Source of the DNA: Oscillospiraceae bacterium
GTDB taxonomy: Bacteria; Bacillota; Clostridia; Oscillospirales; Oscillospiraceae
NCBI GenBank assembly: GCA_015067565.1
Contig: SVMF01000009.1
Location: forward strand, 32,512-96,511
Direction of reading: 5' to 3'
Length of the DNA: 64,000 nucleotides
Shown here: positions 39,647 to 49,523 of the stretch, piece after piece
Numbering within the stretch: position 1 is the stretch's first letter
Layout of the letters: each line of letters begins with the position of its first letter
Notes under the pieces: generated by a model
Databases searched by the model: none
Seen by the model: the letters and a program-made list of their open reading frames with translations, nothing else
What the model was told of the DNA's origin: nothing
Made by a program: the position numbers and the translations under genes

Positions 39647-40870
39647 ATGGAAAATAAGGTCGTATGTTACTATTGCGGCACGATCTACGATGCCGATGCG
39701 GAAAAATGTCCGCTCTGCGGAGGAACCGTCAGGGCAAAGGAGGAAGAATCGCTTCAGCCGATACAGCGCCGTAGAATCACGGATCAGGAGCGAAGAGAAC
39801 GCCGCCGAAGCTCTTCTCAGGGGGGGAAGTTTGCCTCCGGTAACAAGAAGAGAACGGAAACAACTGAAGATAAGGAAAAGAAAACCACAAAGAGTATGCT
39901 CATTGCAGCACTTGTGATGCTGTCTTTGGCTGTGATCTCGGTGACATGGTTTATCGGGGATATGATCGGCTGGTGGGGCGGCTTCGAGGATGCGGTGGAA
40001 CGCCCCAATGAAAGCGTTGAGATTGACTTCTCCAATGAGAAATGTCAGTACCTGAGTCTCTCTGAGAAAACGATTCAGCTTGAGAATATCGGCCAGAGCG
40101 CAGAACTCAAGATCAGCGTCAATGTAGAGTGCAGAGAGGAAATTAGAATCACTTTCCCGGATGCGGCGATCGTGACTGCAGTCAGCGATCAGCCCTCTCA
40201 GGTTGAAGATGATACCAAGAGCGATATTTGGCTTCTGACAGCTGTCTCTGAAGGAAAGGCACAGATGGTCTTTGCCTGTGGCGAGTTCCATGAAGTTTGC
40301 GATATTTATGTTGGTAAGCAGGCTCAGCCGACACAGCCTGATGTCACAGAGGATCCGACCGAACCGATCGTACCTGATGAGGACTTCGAGCCTGTGCTGA
40401 ACTTTACGGAGGACATTTCGCTGTACCAAAAGGGCGAGAGCGTCCCGCTGCGTGTGATGAATCTGCCTGCTGGCGCGACTGTAACCTGGAAGAGCGCAGA
40501 TGAAACCGTCGCTAAGGTCGATGAAAACGGCATTCTGACCGCAGTCGGTGGCGGCACGACCACAATTACCGCTGAGGTATTTGGTAAATCTACCGAAATT
40601 ATGGTTCGTTGCCCGTTTGACCAAAGCGGCAACATTGGCGCACATCTGGAATATACTGACGTGACGATCCGCGTAGGGGAGAGCTACTATCTGTATCTGT
40701 ATGATAGCGAGGGCTACCGCATCACAGATGTCGTATATGAAGTGTCTGACGATGGTGTTGTTTCCATTGAAGATGGAAAAGTCACCGGTGTGACCGGCGG
40801 CGATTATGTAGTCATTACTGTCAAATATAACAACGAAGAATTCGAGTGCATCGTTCGTGTTCGTTGGTAA
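39647..40870 (+). CDS. Zinc-ribbon, TM and BIG2-like domain protein
   Basis: VVCYYCGTIYDADAEKCPLCGG zinc ribbon; single TM; VTWKSADETVAKVDENGILTAVGGGTTTITAEV (BIG2). Confidence 0.78.
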   Translation: MENKVVCYYCGTIYDADAEKCPLCGGTVRAKEEESLQPIQRRRITDQERRERRRSSSQGGKFASGNKKRTETTEDKEKKTTKSMLIAALVMLSLAVISVTWFIGDMIGWWGGFEDAVERPNESVEIDFSNEKCQYLSLSEKTIQLENIGQSAELKISVNVECREEIRITFPDAAIVTAVSDQPSQVEDDTKSDIWLLTAVSEGKAQMVFACGEFHEVCDIYVGKQAQPTQPDVTEDPTEPIVPDEDFEPVLNFTEDISLYQKGESVPLRVMNLPAGATVTWKSADETVAKVDENGILTAVGGGTTTITAEVFGKSTEIMVRCPFDQSGNIGAHLEYTDVTIRVGESYYLYLYDSEGYRITDVVYEVSDDGVVSIEDGKVTGVTGGDYVVITVKYNNEEFECIVRVRW

Positions 40871-40884
40871 TATCGAACCAAATA

Positions 40885-40918
40885 TAGCGTTTTCCGAATT
40901 CGGAAAACGCTATATTTT
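40885..40918 (+). terminator. Terminator hairpin
   Basis: atagcgttttccgaattcggaaaacgctat followed by attttgt. Confidence 0.8.
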
Positions 40919-41122
40919 GTAAAATGAATGCGTGGTTACATAAATATACCGCATTTTGTTTGTTAAAATCACGAAACAAGTCGCTTTATAGGCTCCGCCT
41001 TTGTAGGAATGCACAAAATTGAATTTTTTACCAAAAAAGTGTGGACTTTTTTACATTAAAGTGATACAATGTTTTCGAACTCATTCATGGGACACCATGA
41101 AAATTTGGAAGGAGAGTTAATC

Positions 41123-44100
41123 ATGAAAAAAATGATCGCGGCATTGTTGCTGGTTGCAATGATCCTGACCATGCTTCCGATCTCTGCTACTGCAGCAAAG
41201 AGCGAGCAGGCCATCGAGATCTCTGCTAAGGCAATGGCTACCATCAATGAAGACGTTTGGGATCTCATCGATGCCTATGAGGCAGAACATGTTATGGCCA
41301 AGCGTGGCAAGAAGGTCTCTGCAAACGATTTTGCAAAGATCACCTTCGAGATCGAGGACCTTGTTAAGGGTACTGATACTTTCGTCGAAGGCTCCATCAA
41401 TCGTAACGGCGATTTCTTCACCTGGGAAACCACAGAAGGCATCGTTTGCGGCTATTCTCCGCTGCTCCGTTACCGTGAGAGCAAGGTCGACAGAAGTGTT
41501 ATGAGAGGTGAAAACATCTCCACCACCTCTTTTGCAACCAAGGGTTCCACCCCCACCAGCAAGGCTGTTTACCTCATCTCCCCGTACTACAACGATTCTT
41601 ACTCCGCTGACAGCAGCTTCACCAACCAGTACAAGAACGAAGGTAAGAGCATTGCTTCCGCTACTGGCGGAACCTTCACTCAGTACGGCTATACCGCAGC
41701 TACCGTTACCAACATTGCTAAGGCTATGCAGTCCGGCGCGGTCGTTCTGTTTGACTCCCACGGCATTACCGACTACTCCAATGGCGAAGACTATGTCTCC
41801 CGTGCAAATACCTCTTATCTTTGCCTGAACACCGGCACCGGCATCACCAGCTCCGATATGGCTGCTGTTTCCGGCACCTATGGCACCTATTACCATGCTT
41901 TCAACGGCGGCAGCTCCACCTACTGCGTCGACGGAACCGCAATCTCCAACCATATGACTGCAAACGCTCCGAGCAGCATTCTCTGGATGGCCATCTGCCT
42001 CGGCATGGCTACCAAGGGTCTGAATGCTCCGATGCGTTCTCGCGGTGTTGAGGTTGTTTACGGCTACTCCCAGTCCGTTTCCTTCACCGGCGACTATAAG
42101 TACGAAGCAGCCTTCTGGAACAACATGAAGGCTGGCAAGACTGTTGCACAGGCTTGCTCCTCCATGAAGTCCTCCTACGGCAAGTGGGATCCGGCTTACA
42201 GCTCCTACTCCGAGAGCAGTGCGAGAAATAACTACGTTGCATTCCCGATTGTTGTTTCTGACGAGGACGCATATCCCGGCCAGGGTAAGGTCGACGCAGT
42301 TCAGAATGTTTACTCCACCTGGACTCTGTTCCAGAAGGACAGCGGTTCTGACAGCGGCAACAACTCCGGTTCTAACTCCGGCAGCAACTCCGGTTCTACC
42401 ACCACTTCCGGCGATACCTATGAGCTTGTTACCAGCTCTTCTGCACTGACCGCAGGCAACTACATCATCCTTGCAGCTGCTGACGGCAACTATGCAGGCA
42501 ACTATGGCTACTACGCACTGACCACCAGCGGTGACAGCTCCTATGCTGCAATGAGCGCTGAGGGCTTGAGCTTCGACTCCCTGCCTACCAGCCTGACTTG
42601 TGATGCATCCATCGCTTCTGACTATGTTTGGAAGCTGAGCGGCTCCCGTACCAGCTTCACTCTTTCGAGCGGCAGCAACTATCTGATCAGCGCTTCTAAC
42701 TCCACCAAGTTGTCCCTGAGCACCAGCTCCACTTCTTGGGCCGGCACTTATGGCTCCAGCGCACAGGGCTTCCGTGTTAAGGGCAACAGCCGTTACATCT
42801 CCCTGCGTGACGACATCAGCACTACCGGTGCAAACGGCAACCCCTTGTTCTGTACTGTCAGCTCCACCAGCTCCGGTACTACCTACCTGAACTTCTACAA
42901 GCAGACCTCCGGTAGCTCCAGCTCTACCCCGACTCCGACCGGAACGACTGCTTGCCCGCACACCAGCACCACTACTTCTACCACTGCAGCTACTTGTACT
43001 ACAGCTGGCAAGACCACTTACACCTGTAAGGCTTGCGGTGCTGTCGTGAAGACCACGAGCATTCCCGCTCTGGGCCATAGCTACAAGTACACCAGCAACA
43101 ACAACGGCACTCATAAGATCACCTGTGCTCGTTGCACCTATTCTTCCAGCGCAAACTGCACCTACTCCAGCAACAAGTGCTCCTACTGCGGCTACAACAA
43201 GCCGTCCAGCAGCTCCGGTAGCACCACCACTACTGCTATCCCGAGTGGCCAGTATGTTATCGCAGCTAAGGTTGGCAACACCTACTATGCAATGTCCAAC
43301 AGCTTTGCAAGCAAGATCGCTTCTAAGGCTATTACCGTCAACAACGGTACTATCTCTGCTGACGCAGCGACCGGCTATGTTGTCAACATCACTGCCAACG
43401 GCAGCAATTACACCATCGACAATGGATCTAAGTACCTGAAGTACTCCTCCAGCACCAACTTCACCACCAGCACTACTGCATACAACTGGAAGATCGGCGC
43501 TGGCGTGAACGGCACTTATCGCATCACTGCTTCTGGTAGCACCAGCCGTGGCATCATCTTCTATAAGAGCACTGCTAAGTTCGGTGCATATGCCATCAGC
43601 AATGCAACTGCTACTTCTAGCACCTACTATGATGTTGAGCTGATCCCTGTTACCGGTTCTTCCTCTGGCTCTGACAGTGGTTCTAACTCCGGTTCCACTT
43701 CTTCCGGCACCTATACCTACGAACTGGTTACCAGCTCTTCTGATCTGACTGCAGGCTCCTACATCATCATCGCTGAGGCTGATGGCAGCTATGCAGGAAA
43801 TTACAGCTACTACGCTCTGACCACCAATGGTGATACCAACTATGCTGCAATGAGCGCTTCCGGCATCAATCTCAATGGTCTGCCCTCCGCTTTGACTTGC
43901 GACGCTTCTTCCGTCTCTACTTTCGAGTGGACCTTGAGTGGCTCCAGAACGAGCTTCAAGCTCTCTGCTAACGGCAAGTACCTGATCAGCGCTTCCGGTT
44001 CCACCAAGCTGTCCCTGAGCACCAGCTCTACCTCTTGGTCCGCAACCTACTCCTCCAGCTACCAGGGCTTCCGTGTAAAGGGCAACAGCCGTTACATCTC

Positions 44101-44215
44101 CCTGCGTGACGACATCAGCACTACCGGCGCAAACGGTCTGCCTTTGTTCTGCACTGTCAGCTCCACCAGTTCCGGAACCACCTACCTGCACTTCTATAAG
44201 CTGGTCACCGACTAA
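41123..44215 (+). CDS. Secreted putative clan-CD (caspase/gingipain-like) cysteine peptidase with duplicated C-terminal modules
   Basis: Signal peptide; AVVLFDSHG followed ~75 aa later by SILWMAICLGMATKG (His/Cys dyad layout); Ser/Gly linkers; two copies of the ~160-aa YELVTSSS...GTTYLNFYK module. Confidence 0.68.
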   Translation: MKKMIAALLLVAMILTMLPISATAAKSEQAIEISAKAMATINEDVWDLIDAYEAEHVMAKRGKKVSANDFAKITFEIEDLVKGTDTFVEGSINRNGDFFTWETTEGIVCGYSPLLRYRESKVDRSVMRGENISTTSFATKGSTPTSKAVYLISPYYNDSYSADSSFTNQYKNEGKSIASATGGTFTQYGYTAATVTNIAKAMQSGAVVLFDSHGITDYSNGEDYVSRANTSYLCLNTGTGITSSDMAAVSGTYGTYYHAFNGGSSTYCVDGTAISNHMTANAPSSILWMAICLGMATKGLNAPMRSRGVEVVYGYSQSVSFTGDYKYEAAFWNNMKAGKTVAQACSSMKSSYGKWDPAYSSYSESSARNNYVAFPIVVSDEDAYPGQGKVDAVQNVYSTWTLFQKDSGSDSGNNSGSNSGSNSGSTTTSGDTYELVTSSSALTAGNYIILAAADGNYAGNYGYYALTTSGDSSYAAMSAEGLSFDSLPTSLTCDASIASDYVWKLSGSRTSFTLSSGSNYLISASNSTKLSLSTSSTSWAGTYGSSAQGFRVKGNSRYISLRDDISTTGANGNPLFCTVSSTSSGTTYLNFYKQTSGSSSSTPTPTGTTACPHTSTTTSTTAATCTTAGKTTYTCKACGAVVKTTSIPALGHSYKYTSNNNGTHKITCARCTYSSSANCTYSSNKCSYCGYNKPSSSSGSTTTTAIPSGQYVIAAKVGNTYYAMSNSFASKIASKAITVNNGTISADAATGYVVNITANGSNYTIDNGSKYLKYSSSTNFTTSTTAYNWKIGAGVNGTYRITASGSTSRGIIFYKSTAKFGAYAISNATATSSTYYDVELIPVTGSSSGSDSGSNSGSTSSGTYTYELVTSSSDLTAGSYIIIAEADGSYAGNYSYYALTTNGDTNYAAMSASGINLNGLPSALTCDASSVSTFEWTLSGSRTSFKLSANGKYLISASGSTKLSLSTSSTSWSATYSSSYQGFRVKGNSRYISLRDDISTTGANGLPLFCTVSSTSSGTTYLHFYKLVTD
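42414..42903 (+). repeat. Repeat module copy 1 within secreted peptidase
   Basis: YELVTSSSALTAGNYIILAAADGNYAGNYGYYALTTSGD...GNSRYISLRDDISTTGANGNPLFCTVSSTSSGTTYLNFYK. Confidence 0.85.
43717..44208 (+). repeat. Repeat module copy 2 within secreted peptidase
   Basis: YELVTSSSDLTAGSYIIIAEADGSYAGNYSYYALTTNGD...GNSRYISLRDDISTTGANGLPLFCTVSSTSSGTTYLHFYK. Confidence 0.85.
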
Positions 44216-44243
44216 GATTTTCGATCGCATCCAATATATTACG

Positions 44244-44270
44244 CCCCCCGATGCTTCAGCATCGGGGGGT
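44244..44270 (+). terminator. Terminator hairpin
   Basis: ccccccgatgcttcagcatcgggggg palindrome just after the CDS stop. Confidence 0.7.
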
Positions 44271-44345
44271 TCAAATATTTTCTATTGCAAATGGATGTTT
44301 ATTATGATAAAATATACTCAAATATTTCATGTTGGAGGAACTTTT

Positions 44346-46154
44346 ATGTCGATTCAGTCTCGATTTAAGGATGAATCCCCGACCAAGACCGTTGAGAAGA
44401 TCCAAGCGCTTCTGTTGTCTTACGGAATCGAAACAGTAGAGGAATGGTCTGAGTCCGGTGTCAGGAATTGCTTTTCTTGTCGTGTCACGGTAAAGGGTAC
44501 CAGCTTTGGTGCAAACGGAAAAGGCATCAATAAGGAGTTTGCCCGTGCCAGTGGTTATGCTGAATTCATGGAGAGAATGCAGAGCGGGTTCCTCGCAAAA
44601 CGAACGATCCGTGAGCATTTGATTAATTACGCCGATGAACTGCAAATGGAAAAGAATGAATTGATGGAGCAATGTGCTGACTTTGTGAATTCAATTTCTA
44701 AGGGTCTGAGTGATTTGTTTTCCACGCAGATTCCTGCGGATCATATCCGCAGCAAATGCTTGGAGCCTGAAACCGATGAGACGGTTGCAATCGCAGTACC
44801 GTATTATAATTTTACGAAGGACAAAATTACGTACTTGCCTAAGAAGGCATTGCCGTTCTTCTATACTACCAATGGACTGGCGGCCGGAAATACTTTGGAG
44901 GAAGCCTGCGTACAGAGCCTGAGTGAGATTTTTGAGCGTCACAATGTCATTCGTTACTTCTTCGGTGGCTTTACACCACCCTCAGTTCCTGACGAGTATT
45001 TACGTCAATTTGAAAAGCCGTATGAGATCATTCAAAACCTGCGTGAGCATGGTTTTGAAGTAATTATCAAAGATTGCTCTATGGGTGAGCCATACCCGCT
45101 TGTTGCAGCGGTTGCCATTGATAAGAAGAGCCATGGCTACCATGTTCATATGGGCTCACATCCTGTTTTTGAGATCGCGCTGGAGCGAAGCTTAACGGAA
45201 ATGTTCCAGGGCAGAAATCTCACGAGTGTTGCCTCTATGAAGGAATTTTCCGTATCCGGCGCAAAGGGTCGCTCTCATGGAGAGCTGGTTGAACTCTTGA
45301 CGAAGGGCTGCGGTAAGTATTCAATGTCCTTCTTTGCAGGGAAGCCCACCTATGAGTTTAAGCCTTTCGCTGACCGCTCACATATGAATAATCGTGAGAT
45401 GCTTAAGGAATTTATCGATTATTATGCGCAAAAAGGTCATGATGTTTATGTAAGGGATATTTCCCATCTCGGTTTTCAGTCTGTCAGCATTATTGTTCCT
45501 GGAATTAGCGAGGCTTTCCCGCACAATTTGTTGGAGCAATTTCCGGAATCGTTGTATTATCAGCGCTATAAGGATGCCGCGTTTGATATTGATAAGCTCA
45601 ACGGTCAGCAGCTGATGGATTATCGTTTGTATCTGAATTATCTGCTTTCTAACCACGGACTTGCTGCCCTTCGCATTCATTCCTTGACCGGAATGAGAAT
45701 TGGCGGCGATCTGGTTCGCACCTCCACTTACTATGCGCGTATTTTGTATACCTATATCGAATGGAATTTCAACCAGGACAATGCGATTCGTTTCGCAAAG
45801 GTTGCAGCCACTGAGATTGACGGCGATGCCTCTTCCTACTTATCTTGTCTGTGCACATATTATGACTACAGAAAAGCAAAGCACGACGAGGATATGATTT
45901 ACGCAGGCTTGTGTGTATTGTATGCGAAAGAAACCGTCGACGCTGTCAAGTATGCATTGGATCATGGTGAAAACCCGTTTAAGAACTGTGTCGTCCGTTG
46001 CGATTTCCAAAGCTGTGATTCCTGTATGGCAAGGAGTACTTGCACAGCAGCTGAAACACAGAAGCTGATTGCGAAGGTGCGAAAGGCAGTGCTTGATTTT
46101 GATAATCCATCGGCATTTACTCGAATTGCGCAGCTGCAGCGCCAAATGAATTAA
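44346..46154 (+). CDS. YcaO-like family protein
   Basis: KGTSFGANGKGINKEFARASGYAEFMERMQSGF, TNGLAAGNTLEEACVQSLSEIFERHNV, FEIALERSLTEMFQGRNL; C-terminal Cys cluster CDFQSCDSCMARSTC. GGAGG RBS before ATG 44346; the track start 44106 is too far upstream. Confidence 0.9.
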   Translation: MSIQSRFKDESPTKTVEKIQALLLSYGIETVEEWSESGVRNCFSCRVTVKGTSFGANGKGINKEFARASGYAEFMERMQSGFLAKRTIREHLINYADELQMEKNELMEQCADFVNSISKGLSDLFSTQIPADHIRSKCLEPETDETVAIAVPYYNFTKDKITYLPKKALPFFYTTNGLAAGNTLEEACVQSLSEIFERHNVIRYFFGGFTPPSVPDEYLRQFEKPYEIIQNLREHGFEVIIKDCSMGEPYPLVAAVAIDKKSHGYHVHMGSHPVFEIALERSLTEMFQGRNLTSVASMKEFSVSGAKGRSHGELVELLTKGCGKYSMSFFAGKPTYEFKPFADRSHMNNREMLKEFIDYYAQKGHDVYVRDISHLGFQSVSIIVPGISEAFPHNLLEQFPESLYYQRYKDAAFDIDKLNGQQLMDYRLYLNYLLSNHGLAALRIHSLTGMRIGGDLVRTSTYYARILYTYIEWNFNQDNAIRFAKVAATEIDGDASSYLSCLCTYYDYRKAKHDEDMIYAGLCVLYAKETVDAVKYALDHGENPFKNCVVRCDFQSCDSCMARSTCTAAETQKLIAKVRKAVLDFDNPSAFTRIAQLQRQMN

Positions 46155-46161
46155 AAAAATA

Positions 46162-46187
46162 AGAGCCCGGACAAATGTCCGAGCTCT
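46162..46187. terminator. Terminator hairpin, left copy
   Basis: agagcccggacaaatgtccgagctct; 25/26 identical to 46444-46469. Confidence 0.75.
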
Positions 46188-46443
46188 CAGTCTGTCGAAA
46201 AACTCGTTTTTCGACAGACTGTCAGAGTTCAAAAAGGCGGCAAGACGAGCAAACCGAGTTCGTCGGCGTACGATGGTACGGTAGAGCTCGGTTTGCGATG
46301 TAAGTCAAAATGTCTTGCGTAGCAAGCATTGAAAGCGTTTTTGGCTTATATCAGAGTTATATTCACAACAGGCTATTTGAACACAGATCGCCAACCGTCA
46401 AAAAATTAGCATTTTGACGATTGGCGACTTTTTTGACACTCTG
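46188..46443. repeat. 256-bp structured repeat element, copy 2
   Basis: Same element as 14620-14874; the first ~124 bp are identical. Flanked by 26-bp terminator hairpin copies that differ in sequence from those at copy 1. Confidence 0.9.
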
Positions 46444-46469
46444 AGAGTCCGGACAAATGTCCGAGCTCT
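46444..46469. terminator. Terminator hairpin, right copy
   Basis: agagtccggacaaatgtccgagctct followed by tattttat. Confidence 0.75.
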
Positions 46470-46473
46470 TATT

Positions 46474-47502
46474 TTATCTGTTTTCGTACATTTTTTTGTA
46501 GTAGTTCTGGTAGTCTCCGCTGAGGATCTCTTCCCACCATGCGCGGTTGTCCAAATACCACTGAATCGTCTTTGCAATACCGCTGTCGAAATCGGTTTCC
46601 GGCAGCCAACCAAGTTCATCGTGGATCTTTGTCGGGTCGATCGCATAGCGCATATCGTGGCCAGGACGATCTTTGACAAAACGAATGAGGGTCTCAGGCT
46701 TACCCAATGCGCGTAGAATGGTCTTTACGACCTCGAGATTGCTGCGCTCGTTGTGACCACCGATATTGTACACCTCACCAACGCGACCTCTGCGCATAAC
46801 TGCATCAATGGCAGCACAATGGTCTGCAACATACAGCCAGTCACGGATATTTGCTCCGTCACCGTAAACGGGCAGAGATTCGTCGGCCAATGCACGGGAG
46901 ATCATGAGCGGGATCAGCTTCTCAGGGAAGTGATACGGGCCATAGTTGTTGCTGCAACGGGAAATCGAAACAGGAAGTCCGAATGTACGGTGATAGGCGA
47001 GTACCAAAAGGTCCGCACTTGCCTTCGAGGCAGAGTAGGGGCTGCTCGTATGGATCGGAGTCTCCTCAGTGAACATCAGCTCGGGACGATCGAGAGGAAG
47101 ATCTCCGTAGACTTCATCGGTCGAAACTTGATGATATCTGCCAACGCCATATTTTCTGCAAGCGTCCATCAGCGTCTGGGTACCGAGAATGTTGGTTCTA
47201 AGGAACAGACCGGGATCTTCGATGGAGCGGTCAACATGGCTCTCAGCGGCGAAGTTGACAACGATATCAGGCTTCTCTTCTGCAAAAAGCTGGTCAACAC
47301 ACTTGGAATCCGCAATATCACCCTTGACAAAACGGAAATTCTCCTTTTCCATCAGAGGAGCAAGGGTGGATAGATTGCCCGCATAGGTCAACGCATCGAG
47401 ACATACCAAGCGATCCTGCGGATTCTTTTCTGCTTCCCAGAACAAGAAATTACTGCCGATAAAGCCGGCACCACCGGTAACTAAAATTGTCATATCATTC
47501 AC
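46474..47502 (-). CDS. rfbB: dTDP-glucose 4,6-dehydratase
   Basis: ILVTGGAGFIGSNFLFW, VNFAAESHVDRSIEDPGLFLRTNILGTQTLMDA, HQVSTDEVYGDL. Confidence 0.95.
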   Translation of the reverse strand: MNDMTILVTGGAGFIGSNFLFWEAEKNPQDRLVCLDALTYAGNLSTLAPLMEKENFRFVKGDIADSKCVDQLFAEEKPDIVVNFAAESHVDRSIEDPGLFLRTNILGTQTLMDACRKYGVGRYHQVSTDEVYGDLPLDRPELMFTEETPIHTSSPYSASKASADLLVLAYHRTFGLPVSISRCSNNYGPYHFPEKLIPLMISRALADESLPVYGDGANIRDWLYVADHCAAIDAVMRRGRVGEVYNIGGHNERSNLEVVKTILRALGKPETLIRFVKDRPGHDMRYAIDPTKIHDELGWLPETDFDSGIAKTIQWYLDNRAWWEEILSGDYQNYYKKMYENR

Positions 47503-47503
47503 C

Positions 47504-48388
47504 TCAATACATTAAGCTGCCGTCTGCGACCTTCTTCAGGTGCTGTCCGTAGGGGGACTTGCCGTAGCGTTTCGCAGCTTCCAGCAGCTCTTCTTTTGTG
47601 ATCCACTTTGCAAGGTAAGCGATCTCCTCCAAAGCGGAGATCATCACGCCCTGACGATTCTGCACCGTTTGAACAAACTGTGACGCTTCAATCAGCGAGT
47701 CCATAGTGCCGGTGTCGAGCCAGGCAAAGCCACGACCAAGGATCTGTGCACACAGAGTACCGTCTTCTAGATACATTCGGTTTAAGTCAGTGATCTCTAG
47801 TTCGCCTCTCTTGGAGGGTTTTACCTGTTTTGCATAGTCAACAACACGATTGTCATAGAAATAAAGGCCGGTAATACAGTAATTCGACTTCGGGTTTTCC
47901 GGCTTTTCTTCCACGGATAGAACCTTTCTGTTATTATCGAACTCTGCAATGCCAAAGCGCTGCGGGTCGTTGACATAGTATGTAAAGATCGTAGCCTTTC
48001 CATCGTTGGCATTTTCGACAGCCTCAGCAAGCTTCTTTCTAAAGTAGCTTCCGTAGAAGATATTATCACCGAGGATCATGGCGCAAGTGTCATCACCGAT
48101 GAATTCCTCGCCGATCAGGAAGGCCTGAGCCAGACCGTCGGGACTCGGCTGTTCGGCATAACTTAGAGAGATGCCATAGGATGAGCCATCACCGAGCAGC
48201 TCCTTGAAACGGGGAAGATCTGTCGGGGTTGAGATGATCAGAATATCCCGAATACCTGCAAGCATCAGGGTCGAGAGGGGATAGAAGATCATCGGCTTGT
48301 CATAGATGGGAAGAAGCTGCTTAGAGGTCACATTTGTCAGCGGATACAGACGGGTGCCGGAGCCGCCGGCAAGAACAATACCTTTCAT
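47504..48388 (-). CDS. rfbA: Glucose-1-phosphate thymidylyltransferase
   Basis: [60 protein letters not shown]. Confidence 0.96.
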   Translation of the reverse strand: MKGIVLAGGSGTRLYPLTNVTSKQLLPIYDKPMIFYPLSTLMLAGIRDILIISTPTDLPRFKELLGDGSSYGISLSYAEQPSPDGLAQAFLIGEEFIGDDTCAMILGDNIFYGSYFRKKLAEAVENANDGKATIFTYYVNDPQRFGIAEFDNNRKVLSVEEKPENPKSNYCITGLYFYDNRVVDYAKQVKPSKRGELEITDLNRMYLEDGTLCAQILGRGFAWLDTGTMDSLIEASQFVQTVQNRQGVMISALEEIAYLAKWITKEELLEAAKRYGKSPYGQHLKKVADGSLMY

Positions 48389-48404
48389 TTGTTTGTCCCC
48401 CTTC

Positions 48405-49505
48405 TTATTTATGTGCTGTGATGATAACATCGCAGATACGGTCGATTTCTTCTGTGGAAATATCGGCATAGAGCGGCAGGCTCAGCACGCATTCAGAGGC
48501 TGCTTTTGCAATCGGGGTTTCCTGCGGCTGCTGATCATAGCACGCAAAAGTGTTTGTAAGAGGATAAAAATATCGACGCGCAAAGATTTCGTGTTCCTGT
48601 AGTTCCTTCGATAAGCCCTCACGCCCCATACCGAAGCGCTCTGCGTCAATGAAAATAGGGAAGTATGCATAATTAGAAACGACCTCGGCTTGTTCGGGCT
48701 TGAAGGTCAGACCATCCAATTGGCCAAGACGCTTCAGATAATGCTCCGTAGCCCTCTTGCGTTTACCGATTTCCTCATCGATATGGCGCAGATTGCAAAG
48801 GCCCATTGCAGCTTGGAAATCGCTCATTTTTGCATTGCCGCCTGCGTAGGGGACATCGTCCTCTGCAGCAAGACCGAAATTCTTCATTACATTCATCTTC
48901 TGCGCCAAAGCTTCGTCCTGGCAGGAAACGCAGCCGCCTTCGATCGTATGGAAGACCTTAGTGGCGTGGAAGCTGAACATAGATGCATCACCATAGCTTG
49001 CAATGCTCTTTCCGCGATATGTAATGCCGAAAGCGTGCGCAGCATCGTAGATGACCTTGAGATCGTGTTTCTTTGCAATTGCCTCGATTGCCTCAACATT
49101 ACAAATACTTCCGTAGACATGAACGGGCACGATGGCGCGCGTGTTTTCATTGATCAGTTCTTCGATCTTGGTTGGATCTATCGTAAACGTTACCGGATCG
49201 ATATCACAAAATACCGGCTTCAGACCACAGCGTACAATGGCTTGTGTTGTGGATGCGAATGTGAAGGGTGTTGTGATGACCTCACCCTCGGGCACCAAGG
49301 CCTTGATCGCAAGTTCCAGCGCCAAATGCCCGTTGGTTGCAAGCACAACTGCTTTGGAATCCAAGTAATCCTGCAAACGGGCGGTCAATTCTTGATGCTT
49401 TTGGCCATTATTCGTCAGCCAGCGAGTATCCCACAGGGAACGAATTTCGTCACAATACTCCTCGAAAGGAGGCATGGACGATCGGGTTACATTGATTTTT
49501 GACAT
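48405..49505 (-). CDS. DegT/DnrJ/EryC1/StrS family aminotransferase
   Basis: [60 protein letters not shown]. Confidence 0.94.
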   Translation of the reverse strand: MSKINVTRSSMPPFEEYCDEIRSLWDTRWLTNNGQKHQELTARLQDYLDSKAVVLATNGHLALELAIKALVPEGEVITTPFTFASTTQAIVRCGLKPVFCDIDPVTFTIDPTKIEELINENTRAIVPVHVYGSICNVEAIEAIAKKHDLKVIYDAAHAFGITYRGKSIASYGDASMFSFHATKVFHTIEGGCVSCQDEALAQKMNVMKNFGLAAEDDVPYAGGNAKMSDFQAAMGLCNLRHIDEEIGKRKRATEHYLKRLGQLDGLTFKPEQAEVVSNYAYFPIFIDAERFGMGREGLSKELQEHEIFARRYFYPLTNTFACYDQQPQETPIAKAASECVLSLPLYADISTEEIDRICDVIITAHK

Positions 49506-49523
49506 AATTTACTCCGATCGAAG

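Noticed and set aside
41117-44230. 1037-aa open frame on the minus strand
   Set aside because: Mirror frame of the Ser/Thr/Gly-rich secreted protein at 41123; composition is Gly/Ala/Val repeat noise with no RBS or recognisable domain.
44106-44345. N-terminal extension of the YcaO ORF as given in the track
   Set aside because: Overlaps the end of the previous gene and its terminator; a good GGAGG site precedes ATG 44346.
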